Assembly: GCF_003265705.1 (NCBI RefSeq)
Contig: NW_020313168.1
Location: 3,190,178-3,254,177 of the forward strand
DNA from: Callorhinus ursinus
Lineage: Eukaryota; Chordata; Mammalia; Carnivora; Otariidae
DNA: 64,000 nt
Direction of reading: 5' to 3'
The notes below the pieces were generated by a model. It was not told the origin of the DNA, did not search any database, and saw nothing but the letters and a program-made list of their open reading frames with translations. Made by a program: the position numbers and the translations under genes. This document shows, piece after piece, positions 56,144 to 64,000 of this stretch (the stretch's first letter is position 1; every line of letters begins with the position of its first letter).

Positions 56144-56301
56144 ACTCAGAGAGTTCTCGATGTTGATCAGCCAGCCATCGAAACGGAAGAACTGGGCGAT
56201 GAGGACCAGCTGATCAGCCACGGCTCGGTACGAGCGCTCGTCCCCGGCCAGAAAGGCTTCACACAGCTGCCCACCTTCTTTCCACTCGGTGATGAAAGTC
56301 C
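56144..56301 (-). CDS. ENGASE: ENGASE exon 5, residues 175-227 (catalytic exon)
   Basis: The exon encodes TFITEWKEGGQLCEAFLAGD, a middle segment, and FFRFDGWLINIENSLS at the end. Glu223 in INIEN is the general acid/base of GH85. Asn221 positions the N-acetyl group for substrate-assisted catalysis. Both residues are present, so the copy looks enzymatically intact. The - strand acceptor is CGTCCTGGCAG and the donor is GTGAGC. Confidence 0.97.
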
Positions 56302-56534
56302 CTGCCAGGACGGAGAGAAACGAGGTCAGGCGAACTCAGCAGTCAGCAAAGTGTGGTTCCTGCAACAGCACAGTAGCCTGGCCTGCAAGCTTGTTACACG
56401 TTCACATGCTCGGCCGTCCCGGGTCTCTGGGAAGTCAAACGCCCCGTGGGCCGAGCCCAGCAGTCAATGCTAAACAGGCCGATAAATGGTTCAGGTGCGG
56501 GGAAAGCAAGCTTGAGAAGCAACCACCGCACCCA

Positions 56535-56700
56535 TGGACTGGCCACCTGTGGCCCGTGGGCCACGTCCACCCACCACCTATTTCATAAACACAGCCCGGC
56601 TGTTCGCCTGTTGTTTATGGCTGCATTGTCTTGGTTATGACAGTGACCAAGTGGCCTGGTCCCTTCCAGAAGTTTGCCTTTCCTATCCTAACCTATCAAG
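56535..56700. mobile_element. Ancient interspersed repeat fragment in ENGASE intron 4
   Basis: TGGCCCGTGGGCCACGTCCA, CCTATTTCATAAACACAGCC and GTTTATGGCTGCATTGTCTT match a widespread old mammalian repeat whose family name I cannot give with certainty. Confidence 0.5.
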
Positions 56701-56814
56701 GCAGCCCCAGGTGAGGAGCCCTACTCCCTCAGAAGCAGACAAAGGCCTTTTTGTTACCGGGTCATCTGGCAGGTGTGCTCACGAGTGGGAGGGAGGCAAG
56801 CCCCGGGGTCTCAC

Positions 56815-56963
56815 CCAGCACGCAGACCCCATGCCGATGTGCAGCATTGGTCCAGCCCACGGGGGGGATAGTCACGGTGTGGTGGCTGAAGTACACAAAG
56901 ATGTCGATGGACTGCCAGTGGTAGAAACAGTAGGGGTTGTGCGCCGTGGAGCCCTGAATAAAC
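56815..56963 (-). CDS. ENGASE: ENGASE exon 4, residues 125-175
   Basis: The exon encodes FIQGSTAHNPYCFYHWQSID, IFVYFSHHTVTIPPVGWTN and AAHRHGVCVLG. The YHWQ-ID-FVYFSH and GW-N-AHRHGV motifs are hallmark GH85 sequence. The - strand acceptor is CTCGCGCAG and the donor is GTGAGA. Confidence 0.97.
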
Positions 56964-57881
56964 CTGCGCGAGACACAGAGCAGTCGGGACCCAGGACACG
57001 GGGACCCCGGGGAAGCTTCTCTTCAGTCCTGGCCGGCGACACAAACAGAAGCTCGCTACGCACTCGGCGCGGCGTAGACACCGGGTGGAGCCAGAAGCAG
57101 GACTGCACCTTGGCCCTGAGATCAGGAGGTCTTAAGGGAAACATCTTCACCAAGACGGGCAGGCAGTCACCACTGGACCCGACGGCTGAGCGGCTGAGCG
57201 TTGTCAGCCTCAACAGACAAAGGAGAAAAGAGAAGGCGCAGGGCTCATGCAAAAACTCCAGGTGCCTGGTGTCCCCGCACCGCCCCCTGAGCAGTTTCCC
57301 CAGGACCGTCTCCGTGCACGTAAGGCTGCGCTGACAGCCACGAGCTGCACCCGAGATGTCGCCACCTGCCTCTGCCTGTCCCTTGGTGACCGACTCCAAC
57401 TAAACCTTCCCTTCTATCATCCCATCCGAGACTGTTTTATGGGCTTTTAACACGTCTGAGCGGACCACGCAGCCACTCTGGAGGAAGTGTCCCCTGGCTG
57501 GGAGGGACACGGGAGTGCCACAGCTGGGCATCCGGAGCCGACGGGCCGAGGATGGAGTCAGAGCTGAAGGGGTCGGGTGAGGAGCACAGCTCTGGGCCCA
57601 GGATTGTGAAGGGGGTGCCTGCTGCTGTACCCGCCCCGCCTACCAGATTTCAAGGGCACGCAGTCCCCGGAAGCAAATGGTGTCAGGGCTGTGCCCGAGG
57701 CCCCAGCTTTCACCTGACCCATGTCCTCTTACGGGGCGGTCCGGTCCAGAGGCTTGTCTCCGCCTCAGGGCTCTCCGCCACTCGGCTCTCACTCTCCCGC
57801 CTTCTTCCCCCCCATCCCCGTCCCAGGCGAGGAAAACAGGCAGTAGAATTAACTTCGGGCCATGTCCTCACGAAGCCTCAC
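56964..57881 (-). other. ENGASE: ENGASE intron 3
   Basis: This 0.9-kb intron of unremarkable composition shows no recognisable exon or repeat. The - strand pyrimidine tract leads into CTCGCGCAG. Confidence 0.8.
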
Positions 57882-58083
57882 TTGTCATCCAGATACCCGC
57901 CCATCATGTCATGGCACAGGAGGGTGCGGGGCCTCTGGCTGCTCAGCGGGGGCTGCCGACACTCAGAGGGCTCCGAGGCCACATTGAAGCTGTCCTCCAT
58001 GTCGGGTGTCCATGCCAAGAGTTCCTCCAGCGAAGAGAAGTAAAAACTGATGGGTTTGGTGGTGTCCTTGTCATAATATCTAG
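57882..58083 (-). CDS. ENGASE: ENGASE exon 3, residues 58-125
   Basis: The exon encodes ARYYDKDTTKPISFYFSSLE, a central acidic stretch, and RTLLCHDMMGGYLDDK. HDMMGGYL-D is the first barrel signature of GH85. The - strand acceptor is CTGACCAG and the donor is GTGAGG. Confidence 0.97.
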
Positions 58084-58247
58084 CTGGTCAGAGGAGGGAA
58101 CAATGAGGAACCGATGGAAAGTATGGGATCCCCAGAGACGCTCTGACAATAACTGAGAGAGAAAAACGAGACCAGGAAGGGCCGGGCCTGCCCCGAAGCC
58201 CCAGGAGTGAACCCGGAGACAGTGTTCAGAGCCTCAGTCCGTCTCAC

Positions 58248-58312
58248 CTGGCAAAGGATCCGGGGTAAAACTGACCACTTCACGAAAGACGGCTTCTTCT
58301 TGCTCCTGAATT
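58248..58312 (-). CDS. ENGASE: ENGASE exon 2, residues 36-58
   Basis: The exon encodes IQEQEEAVFREVVSFTPDPL and P. The - strand acceptor is CTCATTGCTTAG, preceded by a T13 tract that can pair with an adjacent A9. The donor is GTGAGA. The 65 nt exactly restore the frame between exons 1 and 3. Confidence 0.94.
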
Positions 58313-58330
58313 CTAAGCAATGAGGAAGGT

Positions 58331-58352
58331 AAAAAAAAAAAAATTTTTTTTT
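58331..58352. repeat. A13T9 palindrome near the ENGASE exon 2 acceptor
   Basis: A13 followed directly by T9 on the + strand. On the ENGASE strand this is A9T13, ending 18 bases before the exon. Confidence 0.9.
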
Positions 58353-59429
58353 CAAGTAAAAGCATGAAGAAAAAGAACACTGACAAGCAAATGGACTAGG
58401 CCCCATCTAGACATGTGGAGGAGGGGTTGCTATTCTCGGACTTACATTGTGAAAGCAAACTATGGAAATACCCATCAAACCAGAGGGACTAGTGGGCGCT
58501 GATCTTCCTGCAGCAGCCTGTGTTAGGACCCTCCGCCTGGACACACAACGGCTTCTCCTCTCTTCTAAATACACCTAGCCCCCTGTACCAGCCCCCCAGA
58601 TGTCACCCTGCAGAGACCAAAGTCAGACTTCACATTGTCCACAGGTTCTGCTATGGCCAAGGGGCCAGAAAACTCACAGAACTAGAGTTTCAGGGCCTAA
58701 GAGAGCAGGGCCAGGCTTTCTCCCCGGTCCACGTTTCCGTGGATGTGTTCTGTGGAACCCACGCTAACTCCCCAGCTGTCGTGGAGGATTCTAACCTTTG
58801 GCACACAGAGTTGGAAAACCCTGGATAAATCCAAATTAGCTTTCTTTCCAAAGCAATTATTATCATTAGAACGTGAGCAGACACTGCAGCTGCCGTTTAT
58901 TGGCCACGGGCTTCAAAGTGGAAATTCTCTAAGTCTCCCCACATCCACGGCCACTTCCTCATAACTTTCCTAGGGGACCTTGAAACTACCTGGGTGGGTG
59001 GAGGGGATGAGACATTCAAGTCTCATGAAAGCGCAAGCACTATGGAAAATGCTTCCTTTAGAATTCCGTTCTGCACCCTGCTCTTCCCCCTTCCTTCATG
59101 ATTTCTCTATCCTTCAGCTCCCCTGCTCCAGCACCTATCAGAACACCGTCAGTAGGTACCAGATAACCTTTGCCACCTGTTATTCCTCCCTCAGGAGGGA
59201 GCGAGCCATCTCAACATTCTCCTCCAAAAGCAAACGTCTTCCCCACCAGCCGGCGGCCACTCCTTTGCCATCCCTGTCCAGTCTCAAACAGCCCTGGTCT
59301 CACTCTTTAGGGTTTAAAACAAAGCTAGGGATGCTGTTTCCAAGAAGGCCATAGGGGTGCTGCTAACCTCCCCGCGGGTGCGCAAATGCCCCAACAAGGA
59401 ACCAAGCATGGGCTCGGAAGGACGCGTCC

Positions 59430-59560
59430 ACCCCTCTCGTGCCTCTGAGCTTTTGCCCACTCCGTTCCTCCGACTGGAACACCCTTCCTCCCGTTCGCCA
59501 CATGCTCCCTAAAGACCCAGTTCAGATGTTGCCGCTCCAGGCACGACCCCCTTCCGGTGC
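59430..59560. mobile_element. L2-like fragment in ENGASE intron 1
   Basis: CTGGAACACCCTTCCTCCCG, then ACCCAGTTCAGATGTTGCCG resembles the well-known L2 motif (TGGAATGCTCTTCC ... TTCAGCTCAAATGTCACC). Confidence 0.5.
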
Positions 59561-59671
59561 TGCAAGGGCACCAATGCCACCAGCCGGCCCCCTCCGCGTG
59601 GACCCGCGGCCGGCGGCGGAGGGCATCACCACCCCGTCTCACGGGAGAGGACGCTGAGGCTCCCGGCCCAC

Positions 59672-59778
59672 CTCCTCCGCGGTCGCCGCCGCGCCGGCCG
59701 CCGCTCCCGCTGCTCCTCCGGGATCTTGGATGCCCTCTTACGCGCCGCCGACCGGGTCACCGGCCCAGCCGCCTCCAT
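59672..59778 (-). CDS. ENGASE: ENGASE exon 1 coding part, residues 1-36
   Basis: The ATG on the - strand (59778-59776) has G at -3 and G at +4 and starts MEAAGPVTRSAARKRASKIP, matching the human start MEAA..VTRSA. No ATG lies upstream in the same frame before 59943, where the open frame begins with GTG. The donor is GTGGGC. This exon is highly CpG-rich and sits in the promoter island. Confidence 0.93.
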
Positions 59779-59807
59779 CACGGTGCCGCTCCCTCCGCCG
59801 CCGCCGG

Positions 59808-59882
59808 CCAATCGCAGGCCTGAACCTGTCCCCGCCTCCGGCCACCGGCCAATCACAGGCTCGGGCCCGCCCCCCACCCAAT
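59808..59882 (+). promoter_or_regulatory. ENGASE: Three CCAAT boxes (NF-Y type)
   Basis: CCAAT occurs on the + strand at 59808-59812, 59849-59853 and 59878-59882. The first two share GGCCAATC-CAGG, so they may be a local duplication. They are 30-104 bases upstream of the ENGASE ATG (reading ATTGG on its strand), the usual zone for NF-Y. Confidence 0.65.
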
Positions 59883-60115
59883 GGAGGGACTGCGCGGTAC
59901 GGCCGTCCCGCCCCGTCCGGCCCCGCGGACTACCAGTCCGCACCCTGGGCTCGGCTGGGGTGGCGGGGACTTTGTAGTCGGACGAAGGCCTGGGGGCGGG
60001 GCCGCGGCGGGGGCGGGGCCGCGGCTGCGCTGGCGCCCTGGGTTCCGAAGCTGTGTGTCCGTCTCCGCCAGCCCCCTTTTGGGGAAGAGCAATGTCGCGA
60101 GGGTTACAAAGTCGG

Positions 60116-60659
60116 TAAGCTGTAGCAGTTAGATCTGAGCTCGGTTCGTCTAACCCTGCTCAAAGATAATTTTCAGGAGGAGGTGAAATCCTAATTCTCA
60201 GTCGGAGGTAAATACGGACAAGAGATAAAGACTTACTCTACTCCTTAATCAGCGAAGCTGTCAGACGGATGTTAGAACCGGTTCAAAGAAAATAGAAAAG
60301 GAGACCTGTTTATAGATGAGGGGCATTGAAATGAATATCTAAGTTGAGGCAGAACTAGCTTTTCTGCAGGGTGGGGGTGGGGAGATCACTGATCCCCTAG
60401 AGAGACCATCTGCACGCGGTAAAAGAGACAGAGCCTGGAGTCACATAACAGCAGAAAGGACGTATGGTAGACGATGCATCGTGTTCCACTGAGGCACGGA
60501 TTTTTTTTTCTACACCCCAAATCTGCGCTGTGCAATAACTGCAGGGTCCCCAGGCTCACAGGGCCTGAAAGCATCTCACAGATGTCCCAGTTCCCAGCTG
60601 GGTACAGTTCACAGTAAATGTGGAGGAAGGGGGCCTGAGCAGGGAAGAGAAGTATAGCT
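60116..60659. other. Upstream flank of ENGASE
   Basis: This is unique-looking sequence of lower GC content between the CpG island and the LTR. No exon or named repeat was recognised. Confidence 0.6.
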
Positions 60660-61135
60660 GGGGCCCAATGGTGTACGAGCACCTGGCTCCCGGGGTCCCA
60701 AACAGACCAGGCTCGGCCTCTCACCGTTGGCAAAATCCAAAGGCAGAGACACGAGTGGTGGGGAAACGAGAAAGGAATTTATTTCAGTGAGGCCAGCAGC
60801 GGGAAGACAGCATCTCAAAGACTGTCTCCAAAGTGCTGAAAACACTTCTGGGTTTATATAAGGACAGTGTGGGACAAAGGTGGGTGGGTGCGTGCTGGTG
60901 GGCAGTGAACGTCAGGTTGATCATTGTCTTGGGGTCAATCACGCGGGGTCTTGCGGGCTCAGGGCAGTGTTTGTGGCTTAAGGGGGTAGTTTAGGTTCCC
61001 ACCTCGGAATAGGGATACTTTGCCAAAGTTAAGGGTCTTTTGCCAGAGTTAAGAGATAAGCTTCAAGGAAGAATTTAATCAATTAGAAAGTACAGAATGA
61101 GGTCAGAATAGAGGTGGTTGACATCCCCTTTCAGA
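60660..61135 (-). mobile_element. Solo retroviral-type LTR, same orientation as ENGASE
   Basis: On the - strand the order is U3 sequence, TATATAA within CCTTATATAAACC (about 60851-60862), an AATAAA 75 bases later (60783-60778), and a CT/GT-rich U5-like tail with the donor-like CG|GTGAGAG at 60724. That layout is typical of a short gammaretrovirus-like LTR. I see no gag, pol or env sequence beside it, so it is a solo LTR. Its exact ends and target duplication were not resolved. It is an old, noncoding insertion. Confidence 0.65.
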
Positions 61136-62199
61136 AGCAGGAAGTCCAAGGAGGCCAGATGCAGGGCTGGGGCCCACAGGGCCAAGCTTGGGCCAGCCTG
61201 AGGCTCTCCTTCCCCCGCCACCGAAACCCTTTGTGTAGCTGGGAGTGTCCAGCGCTGGGCTGCAGCTGCTGCCCAAGCCAAGTTGAGTGGCCTCTTTACT
61301 ATGGTTGCAGACTTTGAACTTTGTGAGGCCCCAAGCTTCCATAAACCCCAAGCGTGGGGTGATGACTAAGGCTGTGGAATATGAGCTAGAGCAGGAGACA
61401 GCGGTCCACGGGGAGGACAGAGAGTGCAAAGCCCTGGGAGGTTGGCCAGGAGAAGGGGGAGCAGGGCCACGAAGCTCACTCCAGCTGTGATCAGGTGAGC
61501 CCACAAGCTGTAAAGTCTTGATTTGTCCTGTACTTAACCAGCTCTTCGCAAGTGCTTACCTGCAGCTTCCTGATTACATAAATAAACTTTTCATCCTAAC
61601 AATCAAAACATAGTTCATAGAGATATACTAAACAGCCCTTAGGTAATGCTCAGTCTCTGGGGGGAAAAATATGCCCGGCTCTCTCTTTTCTGTTCGTCTG
61701 CACAGCATTGGCCTCTGGTCTAGGGGGACCGGGAAGAGTGGGTCTTGTGGCCTGTGTGTTGGCTCCTGCTTGCTGCCTTCCTGGCAGACCCTTGTGGCTC
61801 CTGGTCTCCGTGGGGATCAGGATGAGCCTGGAGGCCCGCACGTCTGCCTTGAGGTCACATTGGTCCCTGCTGGGGCTCCAGTCCCCTCTGAGATCTGGCT
61901 GGGCCCTCTAAACCCTTAACCTTGTAAGATTTCCAGATAAAATCCAGGACGTGCTCCCCTGCACACGGCCTGCCTGTGTGGCTCCATCCGTGGACTCGCG
62001 CTCACTGTGTGACAATAAAGTGGCATACGTGGGGCGCCTGCCCTCGCCCAGTCCCTGCACGCACATTACCTGCATTTTCTCCTTCTGGAAATGTAGAGTG
62101 CTGCAGATAAAGCTAATGTTCCTTTTAACCCACCGCCCTGCTGGTTTCCCTGCCTTCTGTCCCTCAGAAATGCCCCTGTGTTTCACCGTTTTCATCAGT

Positions 62200-62890
62200 T
62201 GGGCCTGTATCCTTCCAGATGTTGTAAATCCTTTCACACACATGTATGCACCTGGAACATGGTGTGTGGCTTATAAAAATAGTATCATGCTGTACAGATT
62301 ACTCCGTATCTTGCTTCCCCCATCCCACCATATTTTTTAAATCGAGCCATGCTGATTTAGGTGGCTTTAACACGTTCATTTTTGCTGTTGTTAAATACGT
62401 TGCCTCTTCAACGCACCAGCATGTGCTTACCCCGCTACCCATCAGTGGACATTTCCATGGCAAGCTTGTGTTCGCTTTCGTTTTTTAAATGTTAAAATGA
62501 ATGTCTTCGCATGAACCTTCTTGGGCACCCAGAGGGTTTTTGGTTTTTGTGCTTTTTTTCTTTTTCAGATACAAACACAGGAGTTGCTAACAGTAATCCC
62601 GCGCACATTTCCAGACTCAACAGTCAGCCCCTAAGGAGCTGGTCCAAAGGGGCTCTCACATTGACGCTCTTCCCCGCACGGGGGACGTCTGCGTCGCCGC
62701 ACGCCTCTCTCGGCACTGGTATTGGCTAACTTCCGGATCTTTGGCTCACCTGATGGGCGCACATAATTGGCTGTTTTAATGTGAGGCTGCACAGCTTTTC
62801 TAATGCTGGCCAGCCATTTGGAAATGAATCCTTCTGCCTGAGACTATCTTGTTGGAGTCATTGCCCATTTCTGCTGGGATTTTTTCCTTA
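62200..62890. mobile_element. Degenerate LINE-like sequence
   Basis: The phrases ACCCATCAGTGGACATTTCC and GAGTCATTGCCCATTTCTGC follow a pattern common in old mammalian LINE-1 copies. Family and exact limits were not resolved. Confidence 0.4.
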
Positions 62891-62984
62891 CTGATGTGGG
62901 GGAGTGTATCACATGTCCCACATGTCCCACATACTTACACTTTGCTTTGTATACGTGTAAACGGAGCAAATACGTGTGCTGCAT

Positions 62985-63176
62985 ACCTTTAAAAAAAAAG
63001 ATTTTATTAATTTATTTGAGAGAGAGAGCACAAGCAGAGAGAGAGGAGCAGAGGAGAGGGAGAAGCAGGGTCCCCCCCTGAGCAGGGAGCCTGATGTGGG
63101 GCCCCATCCCAGGACCCTGGGATCATGACCTGAGCCCAGGGCAGATGCTTAACCAACTGAGTGACCCGGGTGCCCT
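62985..63176 (-). mobile_element. CAN-SINE near the window end
   Basis: The + strand reads AAAAAAAAAGATTTTATTAA, GA-rich repeats, then GATCATGACCTGAGCCCAGG and TTAACCAACTGAGTGACCCG, which is the reversed CAN-SINE. The body (GGGATCATGACCTGAGC) and GA-rich middle resemble caniform copies. A short possible target duplication TGTGCTG flanks it (62975-62981 and 63178-63184). Confidence 0.92.
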
Positions 63177-63399
63177 ATGTGCTGTGTTTCTTTTGAACTC
63201 TTTCAAGGTATCTCGTAGGATTGGCATTTCAGATCCGAGATGGTCAAATTATTAACATTGTTTTATGACTTGGCTGATTTCTCCTATTGAGGAGGGCTGT
63301 CCCAGCTTTAAGGTCAGGAAGATGTTCTCCTACATTTTTAGCTAATAATTGTCACATTTAGTGGTGGGGTGTGTGTATTTTGCAGACATATGACTTCCA

Positions 63400-64000
63400 G
63401 ATGCCTTTGGAGGTAGGTCTTTAACATATCATCTCCCTTTTTTGTTTTTTGGCCCGTTCAGATTTTTCTTTCTTCCTGGGCCGGTTTTGCTAATAAATGT
63501 TTTCCTAGAAAAGTGTCTGTTTCATTAAGGTTTTCAGATGTGGGGTATTAAGTCCTTCCTGATCATAGTTTTTAATCTCTTGGTTATGCCCTCTCTTTAA
63601 TTCCAGTGTTGTTTATTTGTGTCTTTTTTTTTTCCTTGCCGCTTTTTGCGAAAGGACTGTCTATTTTATTAGTCTTTTCAAAACACTGGCACTTAGGTTT
63701 GTCCTATTTTTTGGTTTGTTTTCTGTTTCCCTAACCTCTAGCTTTTATTTTCTTTCCTTTTATTGTCTTTGGATTTATTCTGTTGTTCTTTTCCTGTTTC
63801 AAAAGTGGACAGTTTGGTTCACTTATTTGTAAATCCTTCTTGTTTTCATATAAATGCAGCAGGGGAACGCATGTCTCCCCGAGAATGCCTTACGCCGCGT
63901 CCCACGGGTTTCCATAGGCAGCACCGACATTTCCATCAAGTTCTAAATACTTCACAAATCCTGTTAGCTCCTCTCTGCGCCATCCAGAACGGCCCTTGAT
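63400..64000 (-). mobile_element. Old LINE-1 fragment (ORF2 region, reversed), cut by window end
   Basis: The + strand T-rich sequence (TCTATTTTATTAGTCTTTTC, then TTTGTTTTCTGTTTCCCTAA, later CCGCGTCCCACGGGTTTCCA and ATTTCCATCAAGTTCTAAAT) resembles the reverse complement of the mammalian L1 ORF2 start region as I remember it. Many stops and indels show it is dead. Confidence 0.65.

Larger units (their letters stand above)
58313..59671 (-). other. ENGASE: ENGASE intron 1
   Basis: This is a 1.36-kb first intron. It carries the A13/T9 palindrome (58331-58352) at its 3' end and an L2-like fragment near 59430-59560. Its 5' end is CpG-rich and continues the promoter island. Confidence 0.8.
50873..59778 (-). 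other. ENGASE: ENGASE gene, complete coding region of 14 exons
   Basis: Cytosolic endo-beta-N-acetylglucosaminidase (EC 3.2.1.96, family GH85) cuts the chitobiose core of N-glycans. It releases oligosaccharides from misfolded glycoproteins or free glycans that end in two GlcNAc. Fourteen exons read on the - strand join into one frame of 730 codons plus TGA, against about 743 residues in human as I recall. No signal peptide or membrane segment is seen; the basic N-terminus (KRASKIPEEQRERRPARRRP) is as in the human protein. The GH85 TIM barrel spans about residues 60-400 and has the catalytic Asn-x-Glu in GWLINIEN (Asn221, Glu223). The C-terminal half (about 400-730) forms the beta-sandwich domains usual for the family. 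The gene lies tail to tail with RBFOX3. Confidence 0.96.
59600..60115. promoter_or_regulatory. ENGASE: CpG-island promoter of ENGASE
   Basis: CG dinucleotides are dense over exon 1 and the next 330 bases upstream, in contrast to the flanks. GC-boxes (CCCGCC, GGGGCGGGGC at about 59995-60020) and three CCAAT boxes are present and no TATA box, as expected for a broadly expressed gene. The ENGASE start site probably lies within 100 bases above the ATG at 59778. The island extends far enough to support divergent transcription. Confidence 0.8.

Noticed and set aside
59779..59943. N-terminal extension of ENGASE by 55 codons
   Set aside because: The open frame starts at GTG, not ATG. The first in-frame ATG is 59778, which matches the family start and has a good context.
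60609..60845. 78-codon - strand open frame in the LTR
   Set aside because: It overlaps the R/U5 part of the LTR and has no similarity to a retroviral protein.
1..64000. tRNA, rRNA or snRNA genes
   Set aside because: The only tRNA-like sequences are the bodies of the three CAN-SINEs. No intact structural RNA gene was recognised.

Overview
This is nuclear genomic DNA of a placental mammal, almost certainly a carnivoran and probably a caniform. The genes have many short exons separated by GT-AG introns. Three tRNA-derived SINEs carry the carnivore CAN-SINE body and a tail ending in AATAAA repeats and 'TCTT'. Old MIR, L2 and L1 fragments are scattered throughout. No species is assigned.

Layout. 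Bases 1-26422 are noncoding and are read as the last part of a very large 5' intron of RBFOX3 on the + strand. This stretch is GC-rich, with old repeats and several short AT-rich islands. Eleven coding exons of RBFOX3 (the neuronal splicing regulator NeuN/FOX-3) follow between 26423 and 45513. They splice into one uninterrupted 326-codon frame plus stop. A 3' UTR of about 2.5 kb, broken by a 400-base assembly gap (47341-47740), ends near an AATAAA at 48044. A short intergenic strip follows. Then comes ENGASE on the - strand (cytosolic endo-beta-N-acetylglucosaminidase, family GH85), with fourteen coding exons from 59778 down to 50873 that splice into 730 codons plus stop. The ENGASE start lies in a CpG-rich, CCAAT-rich promoter (about 59600-60115). 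Upstream of it are a solo LTR in the same orientation as ENGASE (about 60660-61135) and then LINE-1-like sequence to the window end.

The two genes are tail to tail, as I recall for human 17q25.3. They have unrelated jobs: RBFOX3 binds (U)GCAUG in pre-mRNA in neurons, and ENGASE releases the glycan from N-glycoproteins in the cytosol. I found no new gene system. The points worth a second look are regulatory: a very poor 5' splice site on the RRM exon of RBFOX3, NAGNAG acceptors in both genes, an LTR with a promoter-like layout and a splice donor just upstream of ENGASE, three CTCF-like motifs in one orientation, a palindromic homeodomain-type motif cluster in the large intron, and two very differently placed poly(A) signals for ENGASE.

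All exon boundaries were read by eye from splice consensus, reading-frame continuity and remembered family sequence. They were not checked against transcripts.
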